Shown here: piece by piece, positions 53,553 through 62,694 of the stretch | Layout: each line of letters begins with the position of its first letter | Numbering within the stretch: the stretch's first letter is position 1 | Assembly (NCBI GenBank): GCA_002306075.1 | Contig: DBRW01000035.1 | Location: 1 to 64,000, forward strand | DNA length: 64,000 bases | Source of the DNA: Synergistaceae bacterium UBA1358 | GTDB lineage: Bacteria > Synergistota > Synergistia > Synergistales > Synergistaceae | Direction: 5' to 3' | Translations under genes and position numbers: made by a program | The notes under the pieces: generated by a model | The model's database searches: none | What the model was told of the DNA's origin: nothing | What the model saw: the letters and a program-made list of their open reading frames with translations, nothing else

Positions 53553-54563
53553 TTGAACGGCCGAAAGATAATAGATGTGATGCCCCATGCCATAGCCCTG
53601 ATCCTTTTTTGTCTGCTCTGTTTCGTAATGCCTGCAAAGTATCCTGACATGTTCGCCTCTTCGGGAGAAAAGGTCGAGGTTACGATCACAGGCGGGATGT
53701 CGGCCGGTGGGGCCGCCAGGGCTATCAAAGACGCGGGGGCTGTCAAAGACGTAAATAAGCTCATCGATTGGATGGTCAGGCTTGAGATAGACAGGACGCT
53801 CCGTCCGGGAACCTATCTCATTGCCCCGGGCAGCGAGGCATCGGTGGCAAAACAGCTCAAGACAGCCATCCCTGTCGCACATACAGTGACGATCATACCC
53901 GGAACGAGATACAGCGCGCTGAGCGCAGCCCTGAAACTTCCCGAGGGCGACGACGGGCTGCTGAAAGCGCTTTCAGAAAAAGACAATTTCCCGGCCGAAC
54001 TTCACGAGCTGCTTCCCGACGATCCCAAGGACAGGATAGTCTTCCTCCTGCCTGAGACCTACTCGCTGGCACCGGGCAACAGCCTCGCATCCCAGACTGT
54101 AAGAAGGGCATCGGGGCTTTGGATGGAAAGGGTGGGGAAGCGCCTTCCCGAGGGTGCGGACAAAAAGTTTACCTCACAGAGGGGAGTCCTTGCCTCCATC
54201 GTTGAAGGCGAGGCAAGGATCAATGAGGAACGCCCGATACTTGCAGGGATATTCCTGAACAGGCTCAACAAGCGGATGCCGCTGCAGTCGTGCGCGACGG
54301 TCATGTACTGCTGGGACGAGGTAGGCATCAAAAAGAAGAGCCTTACCTATAAGGATCTTGAGATAGACTCTCCGTACAACACCTACAGGAATTACGGCCT
54401 GCCCCCGGGACCGATCTCCGTACCGTCCGAGGATTCCTGGATCAGCTCTCTGGAACCCGCCAAGACTGACTATCTCTTCTTCTTTGCCACATCGAAGGGC
54501 AATCACATATTCAGCAGGACATATGAGGAGCATCTGAGAAAACAGCGGGAGGGGATCGATTGA
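53553..54563 (+). CDS. mltG: Endolytic transglycosylase MltG (YceG family)
   Basis: 336 residues from TTG 53553, supported by GGAGAGG at 53541-53547; the frame open to 53502 begins at or upstream of the predicted transcript start. One N-terminal membrane anchor (HAIALILFCLLCFVMPA). LysM-like domain, then the YceG catalytic domain with the glutamate in ASIVEGEARINEERP, FLNRLNKRMPLQSCATVMY and YNTYRNYGLPPGPISVPS. It cuts nascent glycan strands at the membrane and limits their length. First gene of a tightly overlapped operon. Confidence 0.92.
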   Translation: MNGRKIIDVMPHAIALILFCLLCFVMPAKYPDMFASSGEKVEVTITGGMSAGGAARAIKDAGAVKDVNKLIDWMVRLEIDRTLRPGTYLIAPGSEASVAKQLKTAIPVAHTVTIIPGTRYSALSAALKLPEGDDGLLKALSEKDNFPAELHELLPDDPKDRIVFLLPETYSLAPGNSLASQTVRRASGLWMERVGKRLPEGADKKFTSQRGVLASIVEGEARINEERPILAGIFLNRLNKRMPLQSCATVMYCWDEVGIKKKSLTYKDLEIDSPYNTYRNYGLPPGPISVPSEDSWISSLEPAKTDYLFFFATSKGNHIFSRTYEEHLRKQREGID

Positions 54564-54808
54564 GGCCTAAGATATGCGAGATATCACTGAGGGTCCCCCA
54601 AAAGGATATATACTATATCAGCTGGACCATAGACGCATGTGAAGGTCTCGGTTTTCTGAAGACAGATGACGCGAGGAACGGCGAGGTAACGGTATTTACG
54701 CCCGCCGAATTGCTCGGCGACATGAAAGAGTGTATCGAAGGCCTGAAAAGCGAGGGGCTTGATATCGTGATCACAGCGATAAGAGAAACGGCAGGAGAGA
54801 CAGAATGA
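54560..54808 (+). CDS. Small conserved protein, DUF4911-like
   Basis: 82 residues, start TTG 54560 overlapping the mltG stop by 4 nt, with GGGAGGGG upstream. Soluble, mixed alpha/beta, with DIYYISWTIDACEGLGFLKT at residues 16-35, a pattern I associate with DUF4911. It ends inside the next start (ATGA). The function is unknown. Confidence 0.7.
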   Translation: MRPKICEISLRVPQKDIYYISWTIDACEGLGFLKTDDARNGEVTVFTPAELLGDMKECIEGLKSEGLDIVITAIRETAGETE

Positions 54809-56178
54809 CCGACAGAGCAATAGAAACGATGATCCAGAGACTTGCGGATGCAGAGAAAAAGGGCGCGCTGCACGCAGATATATTTATACAGGCCGGGACC
54901 GCACACTCGGCTCACTATGAGGACGGAAGGATCGAAGAGCTCGCATCTTCGAACACCGACGGATCCGGAGCAAGGATAATAGTGGGGGACAGGACCTTTT
55001 ATTCGCATTCCCCCGGAACATCGCCCTCTGCTTTATCAAGGATACTTTCTGAGGCCGAGTCTTCCGCTTTCGGGACCTTGTTTCCGCGTACGCAGGAAGA
55101 CGACCGCATCCCGGTCCTGACGATGGAAGAAAGGATCCTGCCGCCCGATATTGGCTACATGAAGGAACTTGACCGGAAGATAAGGCAGGGATCCGGATAT
55201 GTCAGGCAGGTCGCCTTCAGGTACCACATATCAAAAAGGAACGTCCTCATCATACGTTCAGACGGGACCTGCGCGAAAGACTCCAGGGCATACTGCAGTT
55301 TCTCGGCAATGGTCATCGCGGAGAAGGACGGCGTACTGCAGACAGCTTCGGAAAGACGGAGCATGGCCATTGACCACAAGGACTTCTGGTCCGGTTCGGC
55401 CCCGGAAGATGTGGCATCTGCCGCATTGAAAAGAGCACTTCTGATGCTGGACGCAAAGCCGTGTCCGGCCGGAAAGATGAAGGTGCTCCTGGCGGGCGAG
55501 GCGGGGGGCACTGTTATCCATGAAGCCTGCGGACACGGCCTTGAAGCAGATATCGTAGAAAAAGACCACTCGGTCTACAGAGGCAAAATAGGGGAGAAGG
55601 TCGCGCATGAATCCGTCACGATGATCGATGACCCGACGATCCCCTCCCTGTACGGTTCCTACAGATTCGACGACGAGGGGACCCCGGCACGCAAGAACGT
55701 CCTGATCGAAAACGGGATATTGAGATCGTATCTTACCGACATCCTGTCTGCGAAGACAGCGGGCCTGCCCCTGACCGGAAACGGCAGGAGGCAGTCATAC
55801 AGGAACATACCTGTGCCCAGGATGAGCAATACGTTTCTGGCCCCGGGCGCCTCTGACTTCGGGTCGATGCTTGCAATGACCGACAGCGGGCTTCTCGTGA
55901 AGAAGATGGGCGGAGGTGAAGTAAACCCAACTACTGGTGATTTTGTCTTTTATGTCTCAGAAGCATATATAATTGAAAAGGGCAGAGTGTCTTACCCCGT
56001 AAAGGGAGCGATCCTTACGGGCAATGGGCCTGCGGTGCTTGAAAATATCACGGCGCTGGGCAGCGATCTGTGCATGGATCCGGGGACGTGCGGGAAATCG
56101 GGACAAAGCGTCCCGGTCACTGACGGGCAGCCGTCGATGCTGATCGAAGGAATGACTGTGGGAGGCAGTGAGGCCTGA
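54805..56178 (+). CDS. tldD: TldD family metalloprotease subunit
   Basis: 457 residues. The zinc motif HEACGHGLEAD (HExxxH, near residue 238) marks the TldD rather than the TldE/PmbA subunit. Other family blocks are HYEDGRIEELASSNTDGSGARI near the start, YRFDDEGTPARKNVLIENG near 290, and MGGGEVNPTTGDFVF near 370. TldD-TldE degrades unfolded peptides such as modified peptide precursors and antitoxins; the TldE partner is not in the window. Confidence 0.9.
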   Translation: MTDRAIETMIQRLADAEKKGALHADIFIQAGTAHSAHYEDGRIEELASSNTDGSGARIIVGDRTFYSHSPGTSPSALSRILSEAESSAFGTLFPRTQEDDRIPVLTMEERILPPDIGYMKELDRKIRQGSGYVRQVAFRYHISKRNVLIIRSDGTCAKDSRAYCSFSAMVIAEKDGVLQTASERRSMAIDHKDFWSGSAPEDVASAALKRALLMLDAKPCPAGKMKVLLAGEAGGTVIHEACGHGLEADIVEKDHSVYRGKIGEKVAHESVTMIDDPTIPSLYGSYRFDDEGTPARKNVLIENGILRSYLTDILSAKTAGLPLTGNGRRQSYRNIPVPRMSNTFLAPGASDFGSMLAMTDSGLLVKKMGGGEVNPTTGDFVFYVSEAYIIEKGRVSYPVKGAILTGNGPAVLENITALGSDLCMDPGTCGKSGQSVPVTDGQPSMLIEGMTVGGSEA

Positions 56179-56179
56179 T

Positions 56180-58411
56180 ATGATCTTCAAAAGGAAGACC
56201 AAAAAGGAAGAGAGACCGTCTCCGCGGCAGTCCAGGGCAAAAACAGGGCAGCCGGCCGAACGGACGCGTACAAGGCTCGGTCACATAGTCCTTGCAGTGC
56301 TCTCCGTCTATCTGATCGCGGCGTTCTATACTCCGTGGACGGGCATGCTGGGGCGCGACATCTCTTCTTTCATACTTAGATCCGTTGGCGGAGCCTCGAT
56401 AATACCCATCCTCTTCGTACTCTATTTCAGCCTTTCGAGGCTGCTTTCAAGAAAGATCCCCCACCTGCTGAGACAGTCCATCGGGACCTTCCTTGTCTTT
56501 ATGACGGCATCGCTCCTTCTGGGGCTGAACGCCATGACTTCCGACGATGCGGGATACCCGCTCTGGCTCTCGCCGGGATCTTTCGGCACCTCTGTTGCAT
56601 CAGGGATATATACCATGCTCGGGGCCTTCGGCACGTTCTTAGCCGGAGCATTTTCAATATATATATCATTATTGCTCTATGATATCCCATTATTTACTAA
56701 TATAAAACTGCCCGGTTCTTCGTTATTCAACTTTTTCAACAAGAAAGACGATGACAAAAAGAGGGCTGAGAAGGGATCACTGCCCGACGACGCTCCCAAT
56801 ATAGCCGAATATGACGGTGCAGACTATTTCGGACCTGCCGCGGACGAAACGGACATCCCTCCCGTAACGGTGACCGGAGTTGCCCCTCATGAAACGGAGG
56901 ACTCATTGTACTCTTCGGAGGAGATACAGGACCCGGAATTTAACCTTGACGACGGATCGTTCGATGGGGCAGAAGAAGGGATATTCCCGCCGCCGCTTGA
57001 GATATTCGGGAACGAGGAATCACGAGAGGGCGAAATGGATGAAGAAAAGTCAATGCCTCTGGGAGAAAAGATCATAAAGGCACTGAGACAGTTCAACATA
57101 GAGGCAAGGCTGGCCGAGATCCTGGTAGGGCCCACGGTCATACAGTTCAGGATACAGCTTGCCCCGGGCATCAAAGTCAACAAGGTCGCCGTCCTTGCAA
57201 ACGACATAGCGCTCGCCATGGCGGTCCCAAGCCTCAGGATAGAGGCTCCGATACCCGGCAAGCCCTACGTAGGGATCGAGATACCGAACCCCAGGCGCAG
57301 GGGGATACCCATCAGGACCATTATTGCAGACCCGGCATATCAGGACACCGACACGACGCTTCCTCTTCCTTTCGGGGTCGCCGTGAGCGGTGATTCTGTG
57401 ATCATAGGGCTCGAGGATCTGCCGCATCTGCTTGTTGCAGGGACCACGGGCTCCGGAAAGAGCGTATTTATCAATTCATGCATAGTCGGGCTCTGTTCGA
57501 TGAGGACTCCGCAGGAGCTCAGGATGATACTGGTAGATCCCAAGAGGGTCGAAATGACCGTCTACGACAGGCTGCCGCACCTCCTCACGCCACCTGTGAC
57601 CGATGCAAAGAAGGCGGTGCACGTGCTTGCCTGGGCCATACGCGAAATGGAGTCCCGCTACACGATGTTCGCAAAGGCAAGGGTGAGGAACCTCGAAAAC
57701 TTCAACAAGAAAGTCATCCCGAAGGACAGACTGCCGAACATAGTCATCGTTGTGGATGAGCTTGCCGACCTTATGATGACGGCTCCAAAGGAAGTCGAGG
57801 AATACATATGCCGTCTTGCGCAGATGGCAAGGGCCACGGGCATCCATCTGATCCTGGCGACCCAGAGGCCGTCTGTGAACGTTATCACGGGGCTCATCAA
57901 GGCCAACATTCCGGCAAGAGTGGCATTCACCCTTCCGAGCTCGGTTGACTCAAGGACCATAATCGACTGTTCTGGAGCGGAGAAGCTGCTTGGAAAGGGA
58001 GATATGCTCTTCCTTTCGACAAGGCACCCAAAACCGATAAGGATCCAGTCTCCGTGGGTCGATGAACAGGTGCTGTGCGTCTGGCTGGACTACATAGTAA
58101 ATCTGTTCGGAATGCCTGATTTCATAGAAATAGACAAGCAGGGAAGCGGTCCCTCGGGCATGGACAACGGTGCCGCTTTTGACGACGACCTGCTTGAGGA
58201 TGCGCTGGAGACTGTAATGTCGACGGGCATAGCATCCGCAAGCGGTCTCCAGCGCAGGCTGAGGATCGGTTTTTCAAGGGCTTCGCGCCTGATAGACATG
58301 ATGGAGATGCTGGGGATAGTAGGTCCGGCTGACGGTTCAAAACCGAGGGAGATCCTCGTGGACGAAGACGAGGCAAGGGAAATGATCAGCAATGCCCAAA
58401 ACGGATATTAA
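56180..58411 (+). CDS. ftsK: DNA translocase FtsK/SpoIIIE
   Basis: 743 residues from ATG 56180 with GAGG 6 nt upstream; GTG 56168 inside the TldD end would add 4 residues but crowds its GGGAGG. Four membrane helices (about 40-190), a short acidic linker, then the RecA-like motor with Walker A VAGTTGSGKSVFINS near 420 and Walker B VIVVDELADLMMT, and a C-terminal gamma winged helix (ASGLQRRLRIGFSRASRLIDMME) for reading polar DNA sequences. It pumps chromosome ends through the septum. The region after TM4 (nt 56655-56710) is strikingly AT-rich. Confidence 0.95.
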   Translation: MIFKRKTKKEERPSPRQSRAKTGQPAERTRTRLGHIVLAVLSVYLIAAFYTPWTGMLGRDISSFILRSVGGASIIPILFVLYFSLSRLLSRKIPHLLRQSIGTFLVFMTASLLLGLNAMTSDDAGYPLWLSPGSFGTSVASGIYTMLGAFGTFLAGAFSIYISLLLYDIPLFTNIKLPGSSLFNFFNKKDDDKKRAEKGSLPDDAPNIAEYDGADYFGPAADETDIPPVTVTGVAPHETEDSLYSSEEIQDPEFNLDDGSFDGAEEGIFPPPLEIFGNEESREGEMDEEKSMPLGEKIIKALRQFNIEARLAEILVGPTVIQFRIQLAPGIKVNKVAVLANDIALAMAVPSLRIEAPIPGKPYVGIEIPNPRRRGIPIRTIIADPAYQDTDTTLPLPFGVAVSGDSVIIGLEDLPHLLVAGTTGSGKSVFINSCIVGLCSMRTPQELRMILVDPKRVEMTVYDRLPHLLTPPVTDAKKAVHVLAWAIREMESRYTMFAKARVRNLENFNKKVIPKDRLPNIVIVVDELADLMMTAPKEVEEYICRLAQMARATGIHLILATQRPSVNVITGLIKANIPARVAFTLPSSVDSRTIIDCSGAEKLLGKGDMLFLSTRHPKPIRIQSPWVDEQVLCVWLDYIVNLFGMPDFIEIDKQGSGPSGMDNGAAFDDDLLEDALETVMSTGIASASGLQRRLRIGFSRASRLIDMMEMLGIVGPADGSKPREILVDEDEAREMISNAQNGY

Positions 58412-58432
58412 GGCGGGAACTGAGATCAGGGA

Positions 58433-58463
58433 TAAAAAAAAGAGCCGTTTACTAAACGGCTCT
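58433..58463 (-). terminator. Terminator of rpmB
   Basis: Arms AGAGCCGTTT (58441-58450) and AAACGGCTCT (58454-58463), loop ACT. On the minus strand it is followed by eight T; on the plus strand only three T follow, so it may also partly stop ftsK transcripts. Confidence 0.88.
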
Positions 58464-58646
58464 TTGGACTTTACCGGAACGGAGGCACTTCGTGCATATA
58501 TGGAGTTTGCGCGACTCTCCGCCGCCTACGTCAACACGTACACTCTGAAGGTTAATGAGCCAGCGGCGTCTGGTGTGACGGTTAGAGTGGCTGACGGCAT
58601 TTCCAGTCGCTGGTCCGCGGCCGCAGCAATCACAGAACTTGGACAT
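58452..58646 (-). CDS. rpmB: Large-subunit ribosomal protein L28
   Basis: 64 residues from ATG 58646, with GGGGGG upstream; the frame extends to 58697 without family similarity. Family signature GNAVSHSNRHTRRRW near residue 14 and CTKCLRSGKVQRAV at the end. The pairs CDCC and CTKC make this the zinc-binding (C+) version. The stop codon falls within the terminator stem. Single-gene unit, divergent from xseB. Confidence 0.93.
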   Translation of the reverse strand: MSKFCDCCGRGPATGNAVSHSNRHTRRRWLINLQSVRVDVGGGESRKLHICTKCLRSGKVQRAV

Positions 58647-58687
58647 ATTTATTTCCCCCCTTATACCTTGGAACATCCAACCTGTGC

Positions 58688-58717
58688 ATTGTAACATAGT
58701 ATATGATTTTCTTGCAA
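58688..58717 (-). promoter_or_regulatory. rpmB promoter
   Basis: Minus strand: TTGCAA (58717-58712), 18-bp spacer, TACAAT (58693-58688), about 42 bp before the start codon. Confidence 0.6.
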
Positions 58718-58741
58718 CTGATCTTATTGGAGGAATTTAAA

Positions 58742-58957
58742 TTGAATTTCAGCGAAAAGATGACGGAACTTGACAAAATACTGCGGAGACTGGAAGGAGA
58801 CTCGCTGCCACTGGAAGAGGCCCTGTCTGAATTTGAAAAGGGTATCGCCCTGGTTAGGGAGTGCCGTTCTTATCTTGAAGAAGCAAAGCAGAAAGTTGCG
58901 CTTCTGACCGACGAGGGAGAAATTCCTTTTGAACCCGGGAGCAGAGGGGATGCCTGA
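58742..58957 (+). CDS. xseB: Exodeoxyribonuclease VII small subunit
   Basis: 71 residues from TTG 58742 with GGAGGA 7 nt upstream; the upstream ATG at 58703 lacks a site. Family pattern FSEKMTELDKILRRLEGDS and LPLEEALSEFEKGIALVREC, a helical hairpin that packs on XseA. xseA is not in the window. xseB-ispA-dxs-tlyA-nadK-recN is a common order in several phyla. Confidence 0.92.
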   Translation: MNFSEKMTELDKILRRLEGDSLPLEEALSEFEKGIALVRECRSYLEEAKQKVALLTDEGEIPFEPGSRGDA

Positions 58958-58959
58958 TC

Positions 58960-59871
58960 ATGCCGGGGCTTAAAGAGCAGGACCTGATGGTAAAGACCGA
59001 GTTTGACAGATACAGGAAAATATTCGAAAAATATCTTGAAGCATCGACCGAACGCAGAAACAGAGGAGTTCCCGAAAAACTGAGCGAAGCGATGGATTAT
59101 TCCCTCTTTGCCGGGGGAAAGAGGCTTCGTCCCGTGCTCTGCCTGGCCGCGGCTGAGAGGTTCGGATGCCGGCCGGACGATGCGCTTCCGCTCGCTCTCG
59201 GCTTTGAGATGCTCCATACCGCCACGCTGATACATGACGATCTCCCGTGCATGGACGATGATGACATGAGAAGGGGAAAACCATCGAACCATGCCGTCTT
59301 CGGTGAGACCCTTGCCGTTCTCGCCGGCGACGCGCTCCTTGCACTCTCACTTGAATACCCCCTCTGCAACAGCGACAGGATAGCTCCGGGCAGGCTGTTG
59401 AAAGCCATGCAGATCTTCAGTAGCGCCATAGGGCCCGCCGGAGTGTGCGGAGGACAGGTCCTCGACATGGACACGGAACCGGCAAAGACAGACCCTTCCT
59501 ACGTGCGCAGGATCGCATCACTCAAGACAGGCACTCTGATAAGAGCCTCCGTGACGGCAGGAGCGGCCCTGGCCACAGACGATAAGGGGATCCTGGACTG
59601 CTGTTGGGATTACGGCACCCACATAGGTTCGGCGTTCCAGATTATAGACGACATCCTTGATGTCTCGAGCACTGCCGAGGAGCTCGGCAAGACTCCGGGA
59701 AAGGACGCAGAGCAGAACAAGGCGACGCATGTCACCGTATACGGCATGGAGAAGGCCGCGGAAATGGCGCGTGAAGAGACAGAACTTGCCAGGGAAGCCA
59801 TCCTGAGGATCCTTCCCGGGGACGATTTCCTGTCGGAGTTTCCGGGATACCTGCTGAGAAGGACTCACTGA
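58960..59871 (+). CDS. ispA: Polyprenyl (farnesyl/geranyl) diphosphate synthase
   Basis: 303 residues. First aspartate-rich motif in HDDLPCMDDDDMRRGKPSNH near residue 90, GGKRLRPVLCLAA near 48, and the second motif FQIIDDILDVSST near 225. It condenses IPP and DMAPP, made by the MEP enzymes in this window, to the precursor extended by uppS. It begins 2 bp after xseB. Confidence 0.94.
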   Translation: MPGLKEQDLMVKTEFDRYRKIFEKYLEASTERRNRGVPEKLSEAMDYSLFAGGKRLRPVLCLAAAERFGCRPDDALPLALGFEMLHTATLIHDDLPCMDDDDMRRGKPSNHAVFGETLAVLAGDALLALSLEYPLCNSDRIAPGRLLKAMQIFSSAIGPAGVCGGQVLDMDTEPAKTDPSYVRRIASLKTGTLIRASVTAGAALATDDKGILDCCWDYGTHIGSAFQIIDDILDVSSTAEELGKTPGKDAEQNKATHVTVYGMEKAAEMAREETELAREAILRILPGDDFLSEFPGYLLRRTH

Positions 59872-59927
59872 ACCATACATCATCCGGTGTTGGGTGCTAA
59901 TATATAAGACGTGCATGGATATGGACC

Positions 59928-59936
59928 GGGGGGGGG
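59928..59936 (+). repeat. G9 tract in the ispA-dxs gap
   Basis: Nine consecutive G, lying in a GC-rich inverted repeat (CCGGG at 59926-59930 with CCCGG at 59944-59948). It is within the 5' region of dxs. Such tracts can slip in replication or be miscounted in sequencing. Confidence 0.75.
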
Positions 59937-59979
59937 ATCCCCGCCCGGACGCAAAAATCGGTACCTGGAGAGATAATTC

Positions 59980-61854
59980 ATGAGTATGCTTGGATCGATA
60001 AAGGATTTCAGAGGCCTTAAAGGCCTTACATACGACGAACTCAACAAACTCAGCTCGGAGATCAGGGAGACGATACTTCGGGTGACCCTGAAGAACGGCG
60101 GACATCTGGCCTCCTCCCTCGGTGCGGTGGAACTCACCGTGGCTCTGCTGAGGGCCTTCGACCCACAAAGGGACAAGATAATTTTCGACGTAGGACATCA
60201 GTCATATGCCTACAAAATACTGACAGGCAGGCTTGAACGCTTCCACACGCTGAGGACCAAGGGCGGGATAGCGGGCTTTCCAAGAATGAACGAGAGCCCC
60301 TATGACTTTTTCACGACCGGACACAGCAGCACATCCATATCAGCGGCGATGGGATACGCAAAGGCGAGGGACATAAACGGCCTGAACCACGAAGTCGTCG
60401 CGGTCATAGGAGACGGGGCCCTGCTGAACGGAGTCTCCTTCGAAGCCCTCAACTGCGTCGAAAGCACTGGAACAAAGGTGATCATAGTCCTCAACGACAA
60501 CAAGATGTCCATAAGGCCCAGGATAGGGGGGATAGCCGGGCACCTGGCCCGACTCTCCGTAAGCCCCACGTACAACAAGCTGAAAGATTTCATCAAAGAC
60601 CAGTGTCATACCATAAAGCGCGGGGATGCGCTGGAAGAGGCGCTCAAAACGATTAAGTCCAAATTGAAATCCCTGATCCTGCCGACAAATATCTTCGAAG
60701 AGATGGGGATAAACTACTGGGGCCCCTTCAACGGCCACGACATTGAAGAGATGGAGGAGGTATTCCGGCTCGCGAGGTATTGCAAAGAACCCGTCCTGAT
60801 CCATGTCCTCACGAAAAAGGGCAAGGGATGCCGCGAAGCGGAGAACAACGCGCCCTTCTTCCACGGTATAGGGCCGAACACCCCTCTGGATGCGGCAAAG
60901 AACCACACTGCGCCGTCGCGTCCGTCGTGGAGCGAGATAATGTCCGGTACGCTGACAGAGGCGGCCTCCCATGACCCGCGCATAGTCGTCTGTACTGCCG
61001 CGATGACCGACGGGACCAAACTGAACGGGTTCGCGGAAAAGTATCCGGACAGGTTCTTCGACGTCGGGATATCGGAAGAGCACATGCTGACCTTCGCAGC
61101 GGGAATGGCGGCAGGCGGGATGAGACCGGCTGTCTGCATATATTCGACCTTCCTCCAAAGGGCTGCTGACCAGTTGATGCATGATATATGCCTTTCAAAA
61201 CTGCCCGTAATAATCGGAGTGGACAGGGCCGGCCTCGTCGGAGAGGACGGGGAGACCCATCACGGGCTACTTGACGTCCCCTGGTTCAGGACCCTGCCCG
61301 GCATAACCATCGCAGCGCCCAGGGACGCCTCGGATCTCAGGTTCTTCGTAAACGGATGGATCGAAAGGGGCATCCCGATGGTCGTCAGGTATCCGAGGGG
61401 AAAGGCGCCAAAGAATATCCTGCCAGCGGACCGTACGGAGAGAGTTCCCGCAGAGTGGGGAAAACTGGAGATCCTTGCCCGCGGAAAGGATGTATGCCTT
61501 GTGGGGATAGGAAGCACCGTCGAGCTGATGCTCGATGCCGCAGAGATGCTCAGGATCCGTGAGGGCATCGTTCCCACGGTGGCCGACCTTCGCTTCATAA
61601 AACCGCTTGATCTCGACGGACTCTCTGAGATAATGAAAGAGCACTCCGTCGTCGTAACAGCCGAGGAAAACTATCTAAACGGAGGATCCGGCATGGCGGT
61701 CTCGGAATACGCTCGAATGGACCATCCCGGGTGTCGTGTGATAAACATAGCCGTACCTGACAGGTACATATCCCACGCAGCACGCTCGGAGCAGTGGGCT
61801 GAATGCGGCCTCACCCCCGAAGCGGTAATAGACGCGATCAAAATACAGAGATGA
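59980..61854 (+). CDS. dxs: 1-deoxy-D-xylulose-5-phosphate synthase
   Basis: 624 residues. Thiamine diphosphate site GDGALLNGVSFEALN near residue 145 with downstream LNDNKMSIRPRIGG; family blocks DVGHQSYAYKILTGR near 69 and PFFHGIGPNTPLD near 289; transketolase-type pyrimidine domain with DVGISEEHMLTFAAGMA near 360; C-terminal domain to the end. Entry step of the MEP pathway. GGAGAG precedes the start; its stop overlaps tlyA (ATGA). Confidence 0.95.
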   Translation: MSMLGSIKDFRGLKGLTYDELNKLSSEIRETILRVTLKNGGHLASSLGAVELTVALLRAFDPQRDKIIFDVGHQSYAYKILTGRLERFHTLRTKGGIAGFPRMNESPYDFFTTGHSSTSISAAMGYAKARDINGLNHEVVAVIGDGALLNGVSFEALNCVESTGTKVIIVLNDNKMSIRPRIGGIAGHLARLSVSPTYNKLKDFIKDQCHTIKRGDALEEALKTIKSKLKSLILPTNIFEEMGINYWGPFNGHDIEEMEEVFRLARYCKEPVLIHVLTKKGKGCREAENNAPFFHGIGPNTPLDAAKNHTAPSRPSWSEIMSGTLTEAASHDPRIVVCTAAMTDGTKLNGFAEKYPDRFFDVGISEEHMLTFAAGMAAGGMRPAVCIYSTFLQRAADQLMHDICLSKLPVIIGVDRAGLVGEDGETHHGLLDVPWFRTLPGITIAAPRDASDLRFFVNGWIERGIPMVVRYPRGKAPKNILPADRTERVPAEWGKLEILARGKDVCLVGIGSTVELMLDAAEMLRIREGIVPTVADLRFIKPLDLDGLSEIMKEHSVVVTAEENYLNGGSGMAVSEYARMDHPGCRVINIAVPDRYISHAARSEQWAECGLTPEAVIDAIKIQR

Positions 61855-62666
61855 AGAAAAAGCTGGTAAGGCTGGACAAGCTCCTCGCGGAGAAACAGGC
61901 GCTCACGTCAAGGACAGCGGCTCAAAGTTACATAGAAGAGGGCAGGGTCAGGGTAGACGGGATAACTGTGACCAAAAGCGCATCTATGGTCCCCGTCGAT
62001 TCCGTGATATTGCTTGACGCTCCAGAAAGAGAATGGGTGAGCAGGGGAGCCCACAAACTTATAAGAGGACTGGACACGTTCGGGACCGACCCGTCCGGAA
62101 AGACCTGCATAGATATCGGAGCTTCCACCGGAGGCTTCACCGATGTGCTCCTCTCAAGGGGAGCCGAAAAGGTATTCGCTGTCGACGTAGGATACGGACA
62201 GCTTGCCTGGAAGATAAGGAACGACGCCAGGGTCGTGGTGATGGAAAGGACCAACGCCCGTCATCTGACTTTGGATATGATCGGCGGTAAAAAGGCGGAC
62301 ATCATCGTTTCAGACGCTTCTTTCATATCACTGAAGCTGCTCCTCAGACCGCTTGAGGCGCTTCTGAGAGAGGAAGGTGTGATGATCGTCCTTGTAAAGC
62401 CGCAGTTCGAAGTAGGAAGGGAAAAGGTCGGCAGGGGAGTGGTCCGCGACCCCGCGCTCCACGAGGAGACTCTCCGGGATCTTGCGGCTTTCATCGAGAG
62501 TGAGACGGGACTGTTCCTGTCGGACGCGACATATTCGCCGATAAGGGGACCTGAGGGCAATATAGAATTCCTCTTTCTTTTAGGGCTTAAGACCAATACA
62601 ATATTGAAACATGCCGGCATCAATTTTGATACACTGGTCAAAGAGGCACACTTGGCTGCACAGTAA
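61851..62666 (+). CDS. tlyA: TlyA family rRNA 2'-O-methyltransferase (S4 plus FtsJ-like domains)
   Basis: 271 residues from ATG 61851, overlapping the dxs stop by 4 nt. The N-terminal S4 RNA-binding domain (VRLDKLLAEKQALTSRTAAQ) and KLIRGLDTFG lead into a Rossmann methyltransferase with the SAM loop CIDIGASTGGFTDVLLSRGA near residue 85, DVGYGQLAWKIR, SDASFISLKLLLRPL and LVKPQFEVGREKVGRGGV-like ends. Known members methylate riboses in 16S/23S rRNA; an old hemolysin label also exists for the family. Confidence 0.92.
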   Translation: MKKKLVRLDKLLAEKQALTSRTAAQSYIEEGRVRVDGITVTKSASMVPVDSVILLDAPEREWVSRGAHKLIRGLDTFGTDPSGKTCIDIGASTGGFTDVLLSRGAEKVFAVDVGYGQLAWKIRNDARVVVMERTNARHLTLDMIGGKKADIIVSDASFISLKLLLRPLEALLREEGVMIVLVKPQFEVGREKVGRGVVRDPALHEETLRDLAAFIESETGLFLSDATYSPIRGPEGNIEFLFLLGLKTNTILKHAGINFDTLVKEAHLAAQ

Positions 62667-62694
62667 AGGCAACAGTAAAGGCAGGGGATAAAAC

